Shown: one piece after another, positions 53,658 through 62,719 of the stretch
How the letters are laid out: the number at the start of each line of letters is the position of its first letter
Numbering within the stretch: the stretch's first letter is position 1
NCBI RefSeq assembly: GCF_000218565.1
Contig: NC_015685.1
Span: 103,270-167,269 of the forward strand
Direction of reading: 5' to 3'
Length of the DNA stretch: 64,000 nt
Source of the DNA: Afipia carboxidovorans OM5
GTDB lineage: Bacteria; Pseudomonadota; Alphaproteobacteria; Rhizobiales; Xanthobacteraceae
Position numbers and translations under genes: made by a program
Notes under the pieces: model-generated
Databases searched by the model: none
Told to the model about the DNA's origin: nothing
Seen by the model: the letters and a program-made list of their open reading frames with translations, nothing else

Positions 53658-54259
53658 TGACGGCGTTGACGGCGCCGAACAACCCACTCGAATCCGGAGC
53701 TGCGCTCCATCGCAGGCAGCATTTAGATCGGACGCCGTCAATCTCGAGATGGGCATTCGCGAACCGGACCGGAGTTCGCATCTTGTCTTCAAAAGGCGAA
53801 GAAATGAAAACGCCGATTTCCGTGGAAGCCCACTTACGGGGGTCCCGACGTGGGCAACCGTCCGACCTTGGCGAAGAACAGGGTAATGACGGCTGCCGGT
53901 AAATCTGCGTCTACGAGGTGCTTGGGCGCCGACAGCTTGATCCGTGGTGGTCTGCGGGGCCTTCTCGGTCGGCTTTACTTGTATGAGACACTTCGGAAGA
54001 TCGTTCTGGGCTACGAGAGGTCGTTCACGAGTGCGTGCCGGCTCGCTCTCAAGCAAGAAAATCCCAACTAAGCCGATCCGCCTGAGATTTCTCCGCGCGA
54101 AAGCCCTCCTGCTCACACCAGCAGCGGAACGTGTTCTGGCCTATCGCCCCGATGCTCCGCTTCGCCAAGACCGCCTCCCTTGATTCAAAATGTCCTAATC
54201 TTGCTTGTCTTGCTCGCCGTGGCGCCTTAACGGCTGACCGACACCCTTTCGGAACATCA
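53658..54259. other. Gap between convergent defence operons
   Basis: 602 bases between the ends of drmC (plus) and the SIR2 gene (minus). No supported gene, no clear terminator and no insertion sequence ends seen. Codon-like patches occur on both strands, so it may be the decayed remains of a gene, but no similarity was recognised. Confidence 0.4.
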
Positions 54260-55459
54260 TCAGGGCCCCCTTGGCTTTAGCGTTTTACGAACCGCATCGT
54301 GCTGAGAGGTCTCTTGAAGAAAGCGATGGAATCCGGCGCCCCAGATCGCGGCCGTTTTGTCGGATGAGACGAGCCAGTCGCCGACCTTCGTCGGTGGCGG
54401 CACCCCGCCGCCGCCGATGTGGATACGAAGGGCATGGAACATCTCGATCGATTTACGATCAGGATCGGCATGCGGGTCAAAGCCACCATCCCACCAATCA
54501 ACAAATAGCAAAGGTGCGGGCTGCGCCCTCGACCGAGCCTCCGCGAGCAATGTATTTAAGTGAAGGTCTCCGAGGCCTGCCCCGACCACATAGATCACGT
54601 CCGCTTCCATGACATCGCGGGTTAGCGCGGCGTAGAAATACGGCAACGGACGTTGCTGAAGCCGCGACAACTTATCGAGGCCGGTCACAATTGGTGTCCG
54701 CAAGACCTCAGATCCGTCCATCCGACGCAAACTACTTCCGGTGAAGTTCGCTGATTTGCGGGCCTCCAGTGGATCATCAAACCAGACCAGATCGGCGAAA
54801 GGTCCAGTGGCAGGACGGTGTGAATAACTCATGTGCACCGAGCCGTGCAGGAAGAACAGGCTCGGGTCGCACCAGTGGTCCCAAAATCCATGGACGTCGA
54901 ATACGGTCTCCGTCGCGCCCTTGCGATCATAGCCTGTGTAAAGCGTCGGCCCCGCCTGCAGGGCAAAATCATCGTAGTTCGTGGTGTAGAGACGTGGAAT
55001 GCCCGTCGCCTCCAGGCCGGTCAAGAACGCTCCAAATGGATCGACCGAACGTTGCGGGGCTGCGCTCCGTGTCGCGACCTCATCGTAAATCACTTCTGTG
55101 AGTTTTCCGACCAGAGCCCTCAGCGCCGCGCTGGTCGTCTTTGAGGTGTCCTTCAGGAACGGGACGAGGATGGGGCGAAACTCGTCGACTGCGCCTGCAT
55201 TGGGTCGCTGGAGGTAAATGAGTTCGTGTGCGCAGTGATAGATTTGCTCAAAGTGAACGATCCCCGGATTGTACAGGTAACGCTTCAGCCGGCGTTTGAT
55301 CGTTTTGTAGGCCACGTCGCCTTGTTGACTCTGCACCCATGGATCAGACATCACCGCCGTTTCGATGATGTCGGTGAATTTGATAGTCGCCGGGATGCCG
55401 TACTCAATCGATGCGCCAGCCCCCAGGATGACGAGCGCGCGTTCCTTAGCCTTCGACAT
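54260..55459 (-). CDS. SIR2-family protein (putative NADase effector)
   Basis: A 399-residue protein with a SIR2-like Rossmann fold: ALVILGAGASIEYGIP near residue 8, IPRLYTTNYDDFAL near the middle, FFLHGSVHMSYSH with the catalytic-type His, and VIYVVGAGLGDLHLNTLL. Bacterial defence SIR2 proteins (ThsA, DSR types) cleave NAD+ upon phage infection. No second domain for sensing is visible. It follows the IetS-like protease by 30 bases on the same strand, so the protease and ATPase may control it. The protein has no Sir2 zinc ribbon, against a classic deacetylase. Confidence 0.85.
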   Translation of the reverse strand: MSKAKERALVILGAGASIEYGIPATIKFTDIIETAVMSDPWVQSQQGDVAYKTIKRRLKRYLYNPGIVHFEQIYHCAHELIYLQRPNAGAVDEFRPILVPFLKDTSKTTSAALRALVGKLTEVIYDEVATRSAAPQRSVDPFGAFLTGLEATGIPRLYTTNYDDFALQAGPTLYTGYDRKGATETVFDVHGFWDHWCDPSLFFLHGSVHMSYSHRPATGPFADLVWFDDPLEARKSANFTGSSLRRMDGSEVLRTPIVTGLDKLSRLQQRPLPYFYAALTRDVMEADVIYVVGAGLGDLHLNTLLAEARSRAQPAPLLFVDWWDGGFDPHADPDRKSIEMFHALRIHIGGGGVPPPTKVGDWLVSSDKTAAIWGAGFHRFLQETSQHDAVRKTLKPRGP

Positions 55460-55489
55460 GCACAGTGCTCGCGTAATCTACCTCGAATG

Positions 55490-57898
55490 TCACGTCTCAA
55501 CCGTAGTCTGGATGGCGAGTGTTGTTTCAACCGGCGTGAAAATGTCGACGTTGGAGCCTGGTGCCCGAATGGTCACGACCAAAGCGTATTGCGCCAACGC
55601 GTCGAAGCGCTCGAGGTAGGGCTTTTCCTTCCACCACCCCCCGACAGGGAAGACGCCGACCGCGTCGCGCTCGGCGAGATCGGCAGCGCTCCCAGACCAG
55701 AAATCCGCGTGCAGAGATCCGCGATCGCGGAAGGTGCCGAGCAACCAGTCCTCACCGCCACCGCCCGGTGCCCCCTCCTCTTCATCACGAGCGGCCTGGT
55801 TGATGCGAGCGCGAAACTCGTCCACGCTTTCGGTCGCCAGTTTCATCCGAAAACGCAAGCCGTGTGAGGCGTAGCGATGCCGGCGCGTCCAGCCGCGTTC
55901 GCCGGGATTGGGCTCGATGAAATACGAAAGCGTGACGCGCAGCTCGACCTGCGCGTCATCAAGAGCCGCGAGCTCATCCTTCGGCCACGGCAACCGGTGC
56001 AGCTTCATGTCGCGCGTTTTCGCGGCCGCGGTCCCTTCACGCTGAAACGGTTGCAGCTCATCTTGGACGATGAGCGTCAAGTCATTGCGAGTCGACAGTA
56101 ATGCGCGCCCGAGATCTGGGACGCCGTATCCGTAGCGGCGCACGAGTGACTGGATTTGCGTCTTTGCACCGTGGCACGCGTCAACCCGTGCCCGCATCGC
56201 CGGTGTCCATTCGGCCGAATGCACGATGAGGGCCCGGACTGTTTCGGGCCAATAAGTCGGTCGGGCCGCCAGGATTGCGCCCGCCATCCCGGCTGCATAG
56301 GCGGTCGCAGCGCTGGTGTCGCCGATCGTCGTGAAGTGGCGGCTCTCCGGACGAAAATAGGTGGTTAGCAGTTGAAGGTCGTCGATCTGCTCCCCGGGAA
56401 GGGTGCCGTCATGCGCCAGGTTGCCGCCCTCGAACACGACGTCAGGTTTCACCGGCCACTGACGATCCCAGATCACTGAGGTGCGGCTGCGCGGCGACAA
56501 TTCACCGGCTGGCGCGATCGGCGTGTAGTCAGCAAAGTCCGGATCGATGATGTCGACCTTCTCCGTGAAGGCGCCGACTGTGAGCGCATTCCAGGCTTGC
56601 GCCGGATCGTCCACGGGTTCGAGATCGTTGCGCGTCAGGTGATCTTCCGGCGTGAGGTCGTCCGCGATATTGCCGGCCGACAGGATAATCAGCCGGCGAT
56701 TTGCTTCCTCGAAGCACAGCTGGTCGACGGACGCTGACCAAGATGATGGCCGCCCGCGTGCCGGATTCACGCTCGTGACCGCCATCGCGATCGCCCGACG
56801 CCGCTGCGGAGCCTGAACCTCGGCGCGTGCGATCGCCTCTCCGGTGATCGCACCGTAGAGTTCGGGATCGTTCGCTGGCCCCGCCACCGGGACCAGATCG
56901 CCATAGAGGCTGATGCCGGCCATGCGTGTGCCATGACCTTGCCAGGCTGGTGTATCATCGACGCCCCACGCGGGATTGATGGTATGGCAATCGGCTGCGG
57001 CAAGCAGCGGTTCGATCAGGGGATGGGTGCGGCGCACCCCGCTGTCGAGCAGACACACCGCGACGTTTTCCTGCCCGGGTGGCCCGATCCGGGCCAGTAA
57101 CTCTTCGCTCCAGGCTCTCTGCTCGGCGCCACCGAGACCCATGAAGAAGGCCGGGGTGTCCTTCGCCCGGCGGAGTTCGGCAACGACGTCGCTGTGCGCC
57201 ACGAGCCGATCGAGGGTTGCAGCATCCGACAACGCCAGAAGGATCTCCCGCTCGGGAAATCTCACGGCGTGGGGGCGCAACGTGATGTTCAGGGCCTGGG
57301 CGACTCGCTCGAAGTTTTCCCGTCGCCCGTCGCGCAGCCACACTTCCCACCACACCCGCTCATTGGGATCGATAGGAAACAGCCGATCTTCGTCGGTGAA
57401 CAGCGAGTGGGCCGTCGCCAGACGCACCGTGTCGATGCGCGACACCAGCGGTTCATTCCGAGGGCGGCCCGATTGTGTGTCCGTGGTGCGATATGCCTCA
57501 ATCTTGCGCAGGTAAAAGTTTTCAGCGCGCGCCGGCACGAAGACGGATGCACGCAATGGATCGCCGGGCTGCTCCGGCTCGCGCACGGCGACGACCTCCA
57601 TGTGCTGGCGGCGATCGGCGAGGAGATCGAGGCCCGCGCGCTCCGAACCGGGCAACTGGATTTCGAGGTAGAAACCGGGCGTTCCGACGGCCACGCCCGC
57701 GTCGCGCCCCGCCATCTGTTGGCGAGCCGCACCGAGAGCCTGTCCGACGGCCTGCGCGAGCGCTTGTGCATGGGCAGCGCGTTCGCGATCGGGCAGAGCT
57801 GGTGGAGTAATGACCTGGTTCGGCCGCCGGTAGGGCTCCCTCACACCGTTGTTGCGCAGAAGGAGGTGCGGTCGGTCGCGCGGAAAATCGTCTGCCAT
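55490..57898 (-). CDS. ietS: Subtilisin-like serine protease (IetS-like)
   Basis: An 802-residue S8 protease without a signal peptide, thus cytoplasmic. The triad is Asp285 (VCLLDSGVRRTHP), His322 (GHGTRMAGIS) and Ser529 (GDTSAATAYAAG). The long N-terminal (about 270 residues) and C-terminal (after about 590) regions are not catalytic and may bind partners. It is paired with the AAA+ gene upstream, ten bases apart, the arrangement of IetAS, first described as an incompatibility/toxin-antitoxin-like pair on a Ti plasmid and later listed among phage defence systems. Gene names follow that arrangement. Confidence 0.85.
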   Translation of the reverse strand: MADDFPRDRPHLLLRNNGVREPYRRPNQVITPPALPDRERAAHAQALAQAVGQALGAARQQMAGRDAGVAVGTPGFYLEIQLPGSERAGLDLLADRRQHMEVVAVREPEQPGDPLRASVFVPARAENFYLRKIEAYRTTDTQSGRPRNEPLVSRIDTVRLATAHSLFTDEDRLFPIDPNERVWWEVWLRDGRRENFERVAQALNITLRPHAVRFPEREILLALSDAATLDRLVAHSDVVAELRRAKDTPAFFMGLGGAEQRAWSEELLARIGPPGQENVAVCLLDSGVRRTHPLIEPLLAAADCHTINPAWGVDDTPAWQGHGTRMAGISLYGDLVPVAGPANDPELYGAITGEAIARAEVQAPQRRRAIAMAVTSVNPARGRPSSWSASVDQLCFEEANRRLIILSAGNIADDLTPEDHLTRNDLEPVDDPAQAWNALTVGAFTEKVDIIDPDFADYTPIAPAGELSPRSRTSVIWDRQWPVKPDVVFEGGNLAHDGTLPGEQIDDLQLLTTYFRPESRHFTTIGDTSAATAYAAGMAGAILAARPTYWPETVRALIVHSAEWTPAMRARVDACHGAKTQIQSLVRRYGYGVPDLGRALLSTRNDLTLIVQDELQPFQREGTAAAKTRDMKLHRLPWPKDELAALDDAQVELRVTLSYFIEPNPGERGWTRRHRYASHGLRFRMKLATESVDEFRARINQAARDEEEGAPGGGGEDWLLGTFRDRGSLHADFWSGSAADLAERDAVGVFPVGGWWKEKPYLERFDALAQYALVVTIRAPGSNVDIFTPVETTLAIQTTVET

Positions 57899-57908
57899 GT
57901 CCGCGCTG

Positions 57909-58895
57909 CTATTCCGTTAAAGAGGCGCGCCGACGCTCCGTTAACGCTTCGAGCAGCGTTTCCGATGTGATCCGCTTACCGTTTCGCAGAAGAATGGATT
58001 TTGCTGCATCGTCGGCAGCGCGCACGATCTCGGCCTGTGACAGGCCGACCGCGTGTTGAGCGGCCTCAGACCAAGCGAGGCCGCGCGTGTCGAAACGATC
58101 GAGCCTCGCGCGGAGCAGCGCGTCGGCCAACGCAGCATCTGGCACCGCGTATTCGATGACGTCGTCGAAGCGCCGAAACAGCGCCTTGTCCAACAGCTTG
58201 GGATGGTTGGTCGCAGCGATGATCAAGCCGTGGCTTTCGTCCTGCTCCAAAAACTGCAGGAAAGAGTTCAACACACGGCGGATCTCGCCGACGTCCTGGC
58301 GCTCGCCGCGTCGCGCGCCGATCGCGTCGAACTCGTCGAAGAAGTAGACGCCCCGCGTTGCTTGCATCGCATCGAACACCAGCCGCAGCTTGGCGGCGGT
58401 TTCGCCCATGAATTTCGTGATCAGACCGTCAAGCACGATCGTGAACAAGGGCAGATGCAACTCACCTGCTAACACGGCCGCAGTCATGGTCTTGCCCGAG
58501 CCGGGCGGGCCGACAAGCAGCAGCTTGCGCCGCGGATAAAGACCATGTTCGCGCAAGTTCTGCTGTTGCCGTTGTTCTTTCAGCACACGTACCAAGCGTA
58601 CACGGATCGTTTCCGGCAGAATCATATCCCCGAGGCGCAGGTCCGGGTAGCGCGCGTTCAGAAGGCTGGCGAGCTCCCCCTTAGGCTGCACGAGCGGGAC
58701 CGGCCGGGCCTCTCGTCCGATTGCTGGCTCCTTGGTTTTCGCCGCGTCGACGAGTTCCTTGAGTTCTTGAGCCAGCTTGCCATGACCTTGCCGGGCCTCG
58801 TGTGCCGCAAGCTGCATTGCCGTAGCGAGGAAGCGGTCCTCGTCGCCGGCGATATGGCTCTTCAGCAGGGTTACGATGTGGCGGGCTGTGGTCAT
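57909..58895 (-). CDS. ietA: AAA+ ATPase (IetA-like)
   Basis: A 328-residue AAA+ protein: a helical N terminus (HIVTLLKSHIAGDEDRFLAT), Walker A LLLVGPPGSGKTMTA with lysine at residue 135, Walker B GVYFFDEFDAIGARR, sensor 1 GLIIAATNHPKLL and the arginine-finger region FRRFDDVIEYAVPD. It is of the classic AAA (FtsH/Cdc48-like) type. It would remodel or restrain the adjacent protease. The ATG at 58895 starts the conserved N terminus; the weak ribosome site has only GAAGAAGAG. First gene of a three-gene operon with the protease and the SIR2 gene. Confidence 0.85.
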   Translation of the reverse strand: MTTARHIVTLLKSHIAGDEDRFLATAMQLAAHEARQGHGKLAQELKELVDAAKTKEPAIGREARPVPLVQPKGELASLLNARYPDLRLGDMILPETIRVRLVRVLKEQRQQQNLREHGLYPRRKLLLVGPPGSGKTMTAAVLAGELHLPLFTIVLDGLITKFMGETAAKLRLVFDAMQATRGVYFFDEFDAIGARRGERQDVGEIRRVLNSFLQFLEQDESHGLIIAATNHPKLLDKALFRRFDDVIEYAVPDAALADALLRARLDRFDTRGLAWSEAAQHAVGLSQAEIVRAADDAAKSILLRNGKRITSETLLEALTERRRASLTE

Positions 58896-59023
58896 GGACT
58901 CTTCTTCTTCAGGGCTCTCCGTGCGATCAGCGGCGCCGCGCACGCGACGTTAACTTTTAGACCGGGTTTTGTATCGCGGAATCGTGTCTTTTCCCTTGTC
59001 AGATCGAGTTCTGGGCGCGTCGG

Positions 59024-60238
59024 TCAAAGAACACCCCAAGCCCGATATCGTCCCCTGCCGGTTGCCTCGCGCAGGCCGAGCTCCGCGACCATGTCCTGGG
59101 CGGCCCGTGGCGTGACCTTCAATTCCTCTGCGATCATCCCGGCCGACACGATCGGCCGGGTCAGCACGTAGTCGAGCAGCGCCGGCAACCGGGAGGTGGA
59201 GCGGCGGCCGTCGAGCTTGCGGGCCAGCAGGGTGCGGGCGGTCAGCCAGCGGTCGTGGTCCTTCAGCCCGGCCGCGGCCGCAGCGGCGATCGCCTCGAGC
59301 TGGACTGCGAGACGCCCTGCCCTGTCGGCCGGCCGCCGTCGCTCGCGCGGGATCGCCTTAAGGCCCTCGTTCAGGCACGGCAGGTGCATCCGCGCCTTGC
59401 CGCGTTCCCGTAGCAGGCTGGCGCCGAGCAGGCGTCCGAGCCAGGGTGTATGCTGCAGCGGCTCGATCGCGGCCCAGGCGTCTGCCGCGATTGCCGACGC
59501 CAGCGTCGGCGGCAGGTTGCGTGTTTGGTCGACGACCGTACGCCACGAGTCGAGACGTTCGTCCTCGTCCCAGTCGAGGTCGTAGACCAGCGGGTCCCGC
59601 TCGGGCCGCGGCTGGCGCCGACCATTGTTTTCGCCCGCCAGCGTGCGATCGGCCTGGGCGATCGCGGCGTCTACGGCCGCGAAGACGTCGGCCAGCCGGT
59701 CGTCGGTTGGGGCCACGCGAAACGCCTCGCCTGTATCAGCGTCGCCGTCTTCGTCCTCCGGACCGCGCGCCTCATCCTCGTCCTCATCCCGGTCGCGCGC
59801 CCCATCTTCCCGGCTGCGCTCTCCCCTCCCCCGCAGGCCAGCGAGCCCCGCCGCCGACAAGGCCCAGTCGGCTTTCGCCTCAGCGATGCGGCGGCGCGCA
59901 CGGAGCACGGTGTGGGCGCGGGTCAGCTCGTGGGTCGGCGTGCGGATGTCCATGCCGGCGTCGTGGAGAACGAGGTCGTCGAGGTGGACGAGTTCGCCTT
60001 CGAGCCACAGACTGGCGCAGGCATCGGTGAAGTGGGTCCGCGCGGCCCAACCGTCGCGGATCGGACTTTTTGCAAGTCGCTCGTCGAGCCGCGCGACCGA
60101 ATCCTCGGCGGCCGCGAGCGGTCCGGCAATCGACGGCCAAGGTAGCGGATCGGGGGTCTGATAGCCAGAATGCAAGGTTTTGATAACCTTAACGAGAATC
60201 GATGTAACGGAAGCTATCATGGCCGTCGCTTCCGTCAT
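59024..60238 (-). CDS. DUF1612 helix-turn-helix protein (RHE_PE00001 family)
   Basis: A 404-residue protein of a family found on rhizobial plasmids. The DUF1612 part runs from PLPWPSIAGPLAAAEDSVAR through ASLWLEGELVHLDDLVLHDA, and then a low-complexity acidic stretch (near residues 145-175). The C terminus is a helix-turn-helix (DYVLTRPIVSAGMIAEELKV, TPRAAQDMVAELGLREATGR). DNA binding is likely; role unknown. The ATG at 60238 has AGAAGG upstream; a GTG at 60256 is less likely. Two TATCGATA palindromes lie 30-54 bases upstream. Confidence 0.85.
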   Translation of the reverse strand: MTEATAMIASVTSILVKVIKTLHSGYQTPDPLPWPSIAGPLAAAEDSVARLDERLAKSPIRDGWAARTHFTDACASLWLEGELVHLDDLVLHDAGMDIRTPTHELTRAHTVLRARRRIAEAKADWALSAAGLAGLRGRGERSREDGARDRDEDEDEARGPEDEDGDADTGEAFRVAPTDDRLADVFAAVDAAIAQADRTLAGENNGRRQPRPERDPLVYDLDWDEDERLDSWRTVVDQTRNLPPTLASAIAADAWAAIEPLQHTPWLGRLLGASLLRERGKARMHLPCLNEGLKAIPRERRRPADRAGRLAVQLEAIAAAAAAGLKDHDRWLTARTLLARKLDGRRSTSRLPALLDYVLTRPIVSAGMIAEELKVTPRAAQDMVAELGLREATGRGRYRAWGVL

Positions 60239-60256
60239 AGAGATGCCTTCTAGCAC

Positions 60257-60300
60257 GCCCTTCTGAGTATCGATAACTACCTCTTATCGATAGTGTTGAG
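60257..60300 (-). promoter_or_regulatory. Twin TATCGATA operator-like site
   Basis: Two perfect eight-base palindromes TATCGATA at 60268-60275 and 60285-60292, centres 17 bases apart (about one and a half helix turns), upstream of the DUF1612 gene. Their position suggests autoregulation by that helix-turn-helix protein. Confidence 0.4.
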
Positions 60301-60471
60301 CACGGAATCGAAAATCGGCGATTCTGACCGTCCTCAGCCCGGAAAATAATGCGCGCCGGGCCTCCGATCGATGAGAGGACGCCGCCGCTGCCAGCCCCCT
60401 CCCCTCCTCCGGACGCCTTGGCCTCGCGGCTTAGACGTCGTGGCTCGGCACGATATCCGTGCCGGCCAAGC

Positions 60472-60786
60472 TCAATTGTCGTCGTAGAGGCTGTTGCGAA
60501 AGGCCTTGTCGGCTGGCTGCCCCTTGGTTGGGTCGCCGCGCTGGCCGAGTTCTCGCGCGATGCGAGCGCCCTCCTCGACCAGAGTGGTCGCCTCTGGCTC
60601 AAGCTCGGCATGGAGGTGCTCGAAGCCGGGCGTCATCTCGCTGGCCTCGATTGCGGCGATCTCCTCGTCGGTCAGATCGATGGTCCGAACGGCCCGACGA
60701 TCGCGCCCGGCCGCTTCGCGCTGCTCGGCCGTCCTCACTTGGTCGGCCGCCGCCTGCGTTTGATTCTGCGTCTCGTGACTGCCCAT
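60472..60786 (-). CDS. Small acidic protein of unknown function
   Basis: A 104-residue protein (MGSHETQNQTQAAADQVRTA, then RRAVRTIDLTDEEIAAIEAS and a C-terminal KAFRNSLYDDN). Likely mainly helical. Unrecognised. The ATG at 60786 is preferred because longer frames overlap the promoter of the Phd gene on the other strand. It lies upstream of the DUF1612 gene, on the same strand, with about 230 bases between. Confidence 0.5.
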   Translation of the reverse strand: MGSHETQNQTQAAADQVRTAEQREAAGRDRRAVRTIDLTDEEIAAIEASEMTPGFEHLHAELEPEATTLVEEGARIARELGQRGDPTKGQPADKAFRNSLYDDN

Positions 60787-60847
60787 GGCGCGGTCCTTTG
60801 GTCCAGCCCGATCATAGCAAAAAGAAGCTCTCTCCGCGCGTGCTCTG

Positions 60848-60901
60848 TTGAAGGTTGCAGTGGATCTATATATAGTCACAATGGTCATTATGGTCACAGG
60901 A
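60848..60901 (+). promoter_or_regulatory. Promoter with three 9-base direct repeats before the Phd gene
   Basis: TTGAAG (60848-60853), 17 bases, TATAGT (60871-60876): a near-consensus promoter. It is followed and overlapped by three head-to-tail repeats GTCACAATG, GTCATTATG and GTCACAGGA (60875-60901). The last runs into the AGGAG ribosome site. This is the expected place for an antitoxin operator. Confidence 0.6.
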
Positions 60902-60908
60902 GTGGATC

Positions 60909-61187
60909 GTGACAGCCTCCCGCAAAACCCACGCCCACGAATCGGATCATTGGACGGTTGCCGGCGCTAAAGCGCGCCTCTCCGAAGTGATTGAGCGCGC
61001 CCAGACTGATCCGCAGATCATCACCCGCCACGGCAAGCCGAGCGTCGTCATCGTCTCGGCCGAGGAATGGGCGCGCAAGACCGTCCGCAAGGGGACCCTG
61101 GCCGAATTCCTGATGGCCTCGCCCCTGCGGGACGCCGATCTCGATCTCGATCGGGTTCGCGATCAGCCGCGCGACCTTGATCTATGA
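60909..61187 (+). CDS. Phd/YefM-type antitoxin
   Basis: A 92-residue antitoxin: SDHWTVAGAKARLSEVIERA and TRHGKPSVVIVSAEEWARK are the classic Phd/YefM DNA-binding half; the rest (TLAEFLMASPLRDADLDLDR) is the toxin-binding tail. The start is GTG with AGGAG seven bases upstream. Its end overlaps the toxin gene by ATGA. It probably represses its promoter at 60848-60901. Confidence 0.9.
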   Translation: MTASRKTHAHESDHWTVAGAKARLSEVIERAQTDPQIITRHGKPSVVIVSAEEWARKTVRKGTLAEFLMASPLRDADLDLDRVRDQPRDLDL

Positions 61188-61621
61188 ATGTCCTGCTCGA
61201 CACCAACGTGCTCTCCGAGGTTCGCCGGCCGGCGCCAGATCCGAAGGTGCTTGCCTGGCTCGATGCGATCGACGAGGACCGGGCCTTCATCAGCGTGACA
61301 TCGATCGCCGAGCTCCGGCGCGGCATCGCCCTGATGGACGACGGCCGCCGTCGCGAAGCGCTGACGGCCTGGCTCGCAGAGGATCTGCCGGCGCGTTTCG
61401 CCGGCCGGATCCTGCCGATCGACCCGGCGATCGCCGCACGCTGGGGCGATCTGATGGCACATGCCCGCCAGAGCGGCTTTGCCCTTTCGGTCATGGACGG
61501 GTTTTTCGCAGCGACGGCTCTCGACCGCGAACTCATGCTCGCGACCCGCAACACCAAGGATTTTGCTCCGCTGGGCGTGCCGCTGTTGAACCCCTGGACA
61601 GATGAAGGAGTCTCGGGATGA
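61184..61621 (+). CDS. vapC: PIN-domain toxin (VapC type)
   Basis: A 145-residue PIN ribonuclease: MNVLLDTNVLSEVRRPAPDP with the first Asp, SVTSIAELRRGIALMDDG with the Glu, LSVMDGFFAATALDRELMLA with further Asp residues and TRNTKDFAPLGVPLLNPW at the end. VapC toxins cut tRNA or rRNA. It is coupled to the Phd-type antitoxin and overlaps the next gene by ATGA, so three proteins come from one message. Confidence 0.92.
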   Translation: MNVLLDTNVLSEVRRPAPDPKVLAWLDAIDEDRAFISVTSIAELRRGIALMDDGRRREALTAWLAEDLPARFAGRILPIDPAIAARWGDLMAHARQSGFALSVMDGFFAATALDRELMLATRNTKDFAPLGVPLLNPWTDEGVSG

Positions 61622-62706
61622 CTGCCCTTGCCCGTTTCCCGGACGTCGCCTCGCTCGAAGCCGTCCTGGCTGGTCTCGATCCGGCCTCGGCCGACGCGGA
61701 CCTCATCCCGGCGCTGGCCGCCGCCTTTCCGGGCTTCGCCTTCGGCGTTGCGCCGGTCGACGACGAATACTGGCGCGACACAAGGTCGGTCCTTCGGCCG
61801 GACGGCACCCGGATCGGCGAATTGCGGCCATGGATGACGGCCGAGCTCGCGAAAGACAACGGCGACATCGCGGCGGTGTGGCGCCGCCTGAAAGAGACCG
61901 ATCTGCAGATCACCGAATGGCGCGGTACCAGCGCCTTCGTGTCCGCGCCAACAGGGCCCGGCGCGGCCGACTATATCCAGATTGCGCTTGGTCGCGAGAT
62001 CGAGTGGCGCGCCGGCCCGATCGTCAATCCGAACTACCGACCGTGGGGCAAGGAGGAACTGCTTGATCCCGCTTGGCCTCGGCAGGACCCGCTCCCGGAG
62101 ACGGACCGTCTCGCCGGTCCGCTCTACCGCCTGCTCGATCGCGCCGGCGGCGCGGTGATTCACGTCCGCAGCTTTCTTGACCGCTGTAGCCGCGTCGAGC
62201 GGGAGAAGCGGGAGGCCAAACGGCCCGAATTGGAGCGTCGCGTCATTCGCGAGGTCGGGCCGGGCGGAACGCGCGAGACGCCGTTCCTCGACGCGGTGCC
62301 GGACTATTTTGAATTTGTCCCGAGGGAGCCGCGGTTCTTTCAAGACTGGGAGGAATCGAGCGCCAGGCCGCAGCGCGTGTTCGCGCATTGGGCGCTCGAC
62401 GCCCGCGATTACACCCACAAGGGCGAGCGCGAGGTCGGCTTTATCCCCCGGCCCCTGAAGCCTCCGAAGGAGCGGCTGCTAATGACGCCGGAGGCTTCGG
62501 TGCATGCGCTGATGGACCGGATCGAGTCCGTCGACCGCGAGGTCGGCCTGCCCTTCGGCTGGTTCTTTCTGATGACCCATGGCCATTGGGTCGAGCCGGA
62601 CGTTGGGCTCGCGATTGCTGAAGGTCTGAAGGCACAGCGCGTCCGCCTTCCTGACCCGGACGCCCGCGTGTTGCTGCGCTGGGCCGATCGAAGCTACGGC
62701 TTCTGA
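61618..62706 (+). CDS. Unknown protein coupled to the VapC toxin
   Basis: A 362-residue soluble protein I do not recognise. It has a repeated hydrophilic Arg/Glu-rich course (CSRVEREKREAKRPELERRV), EYWRDTRSVLRPDGTRIGEL near the start and MDRIESVDREVGLPFGWFFL with THGHWVEPDVGLAIAEGL at the end. No catalytic motif or membrane segment is evident. Its ATGA overlap with vapC and its place 14 bases before the recombinase suggest a plasmid-maintenance function. Confidence 0.6.
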   Translation: MTALARFPDVASLEAVLAGLDPASADADLIPALAAAFPGFAFGVAPVDDEYWRDTRSVLRPDGTRIGELRPWMTAELAKDNGDIAAVWRRLKETDLQITEWRGTSAFVSAPTGPGAADYIQIALGREIEWRAGPIVNPNYRPWGKEELLDPAWPRQDPLPETDRLAGPLYRLLDRAGGAVIHVRSFLDRCSRVEREKREAKRPELERRVIREVGPGGTRETPFLDAVPDYFEFVPREPRFFQDWEESSARPQRVFAHWALDARDYTHKGEREVGFIPRPLKPPKERLLMTPEASVHALMDRIESVDREVGLPFGWFFLMTHGHWVEPDVGLAIAEGLKAQRVRLPDPDARVLLRWADRSYGF

Positions 62707-62719
62707 CGGAGCGCCGCCG

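Noticed and set aside
53556..54116. Minus-strand frame of 186 codons in the gap between operons
   Set aside because: It overlaps the conserved end of drmC, has no clear start signal and no recognisable domain.
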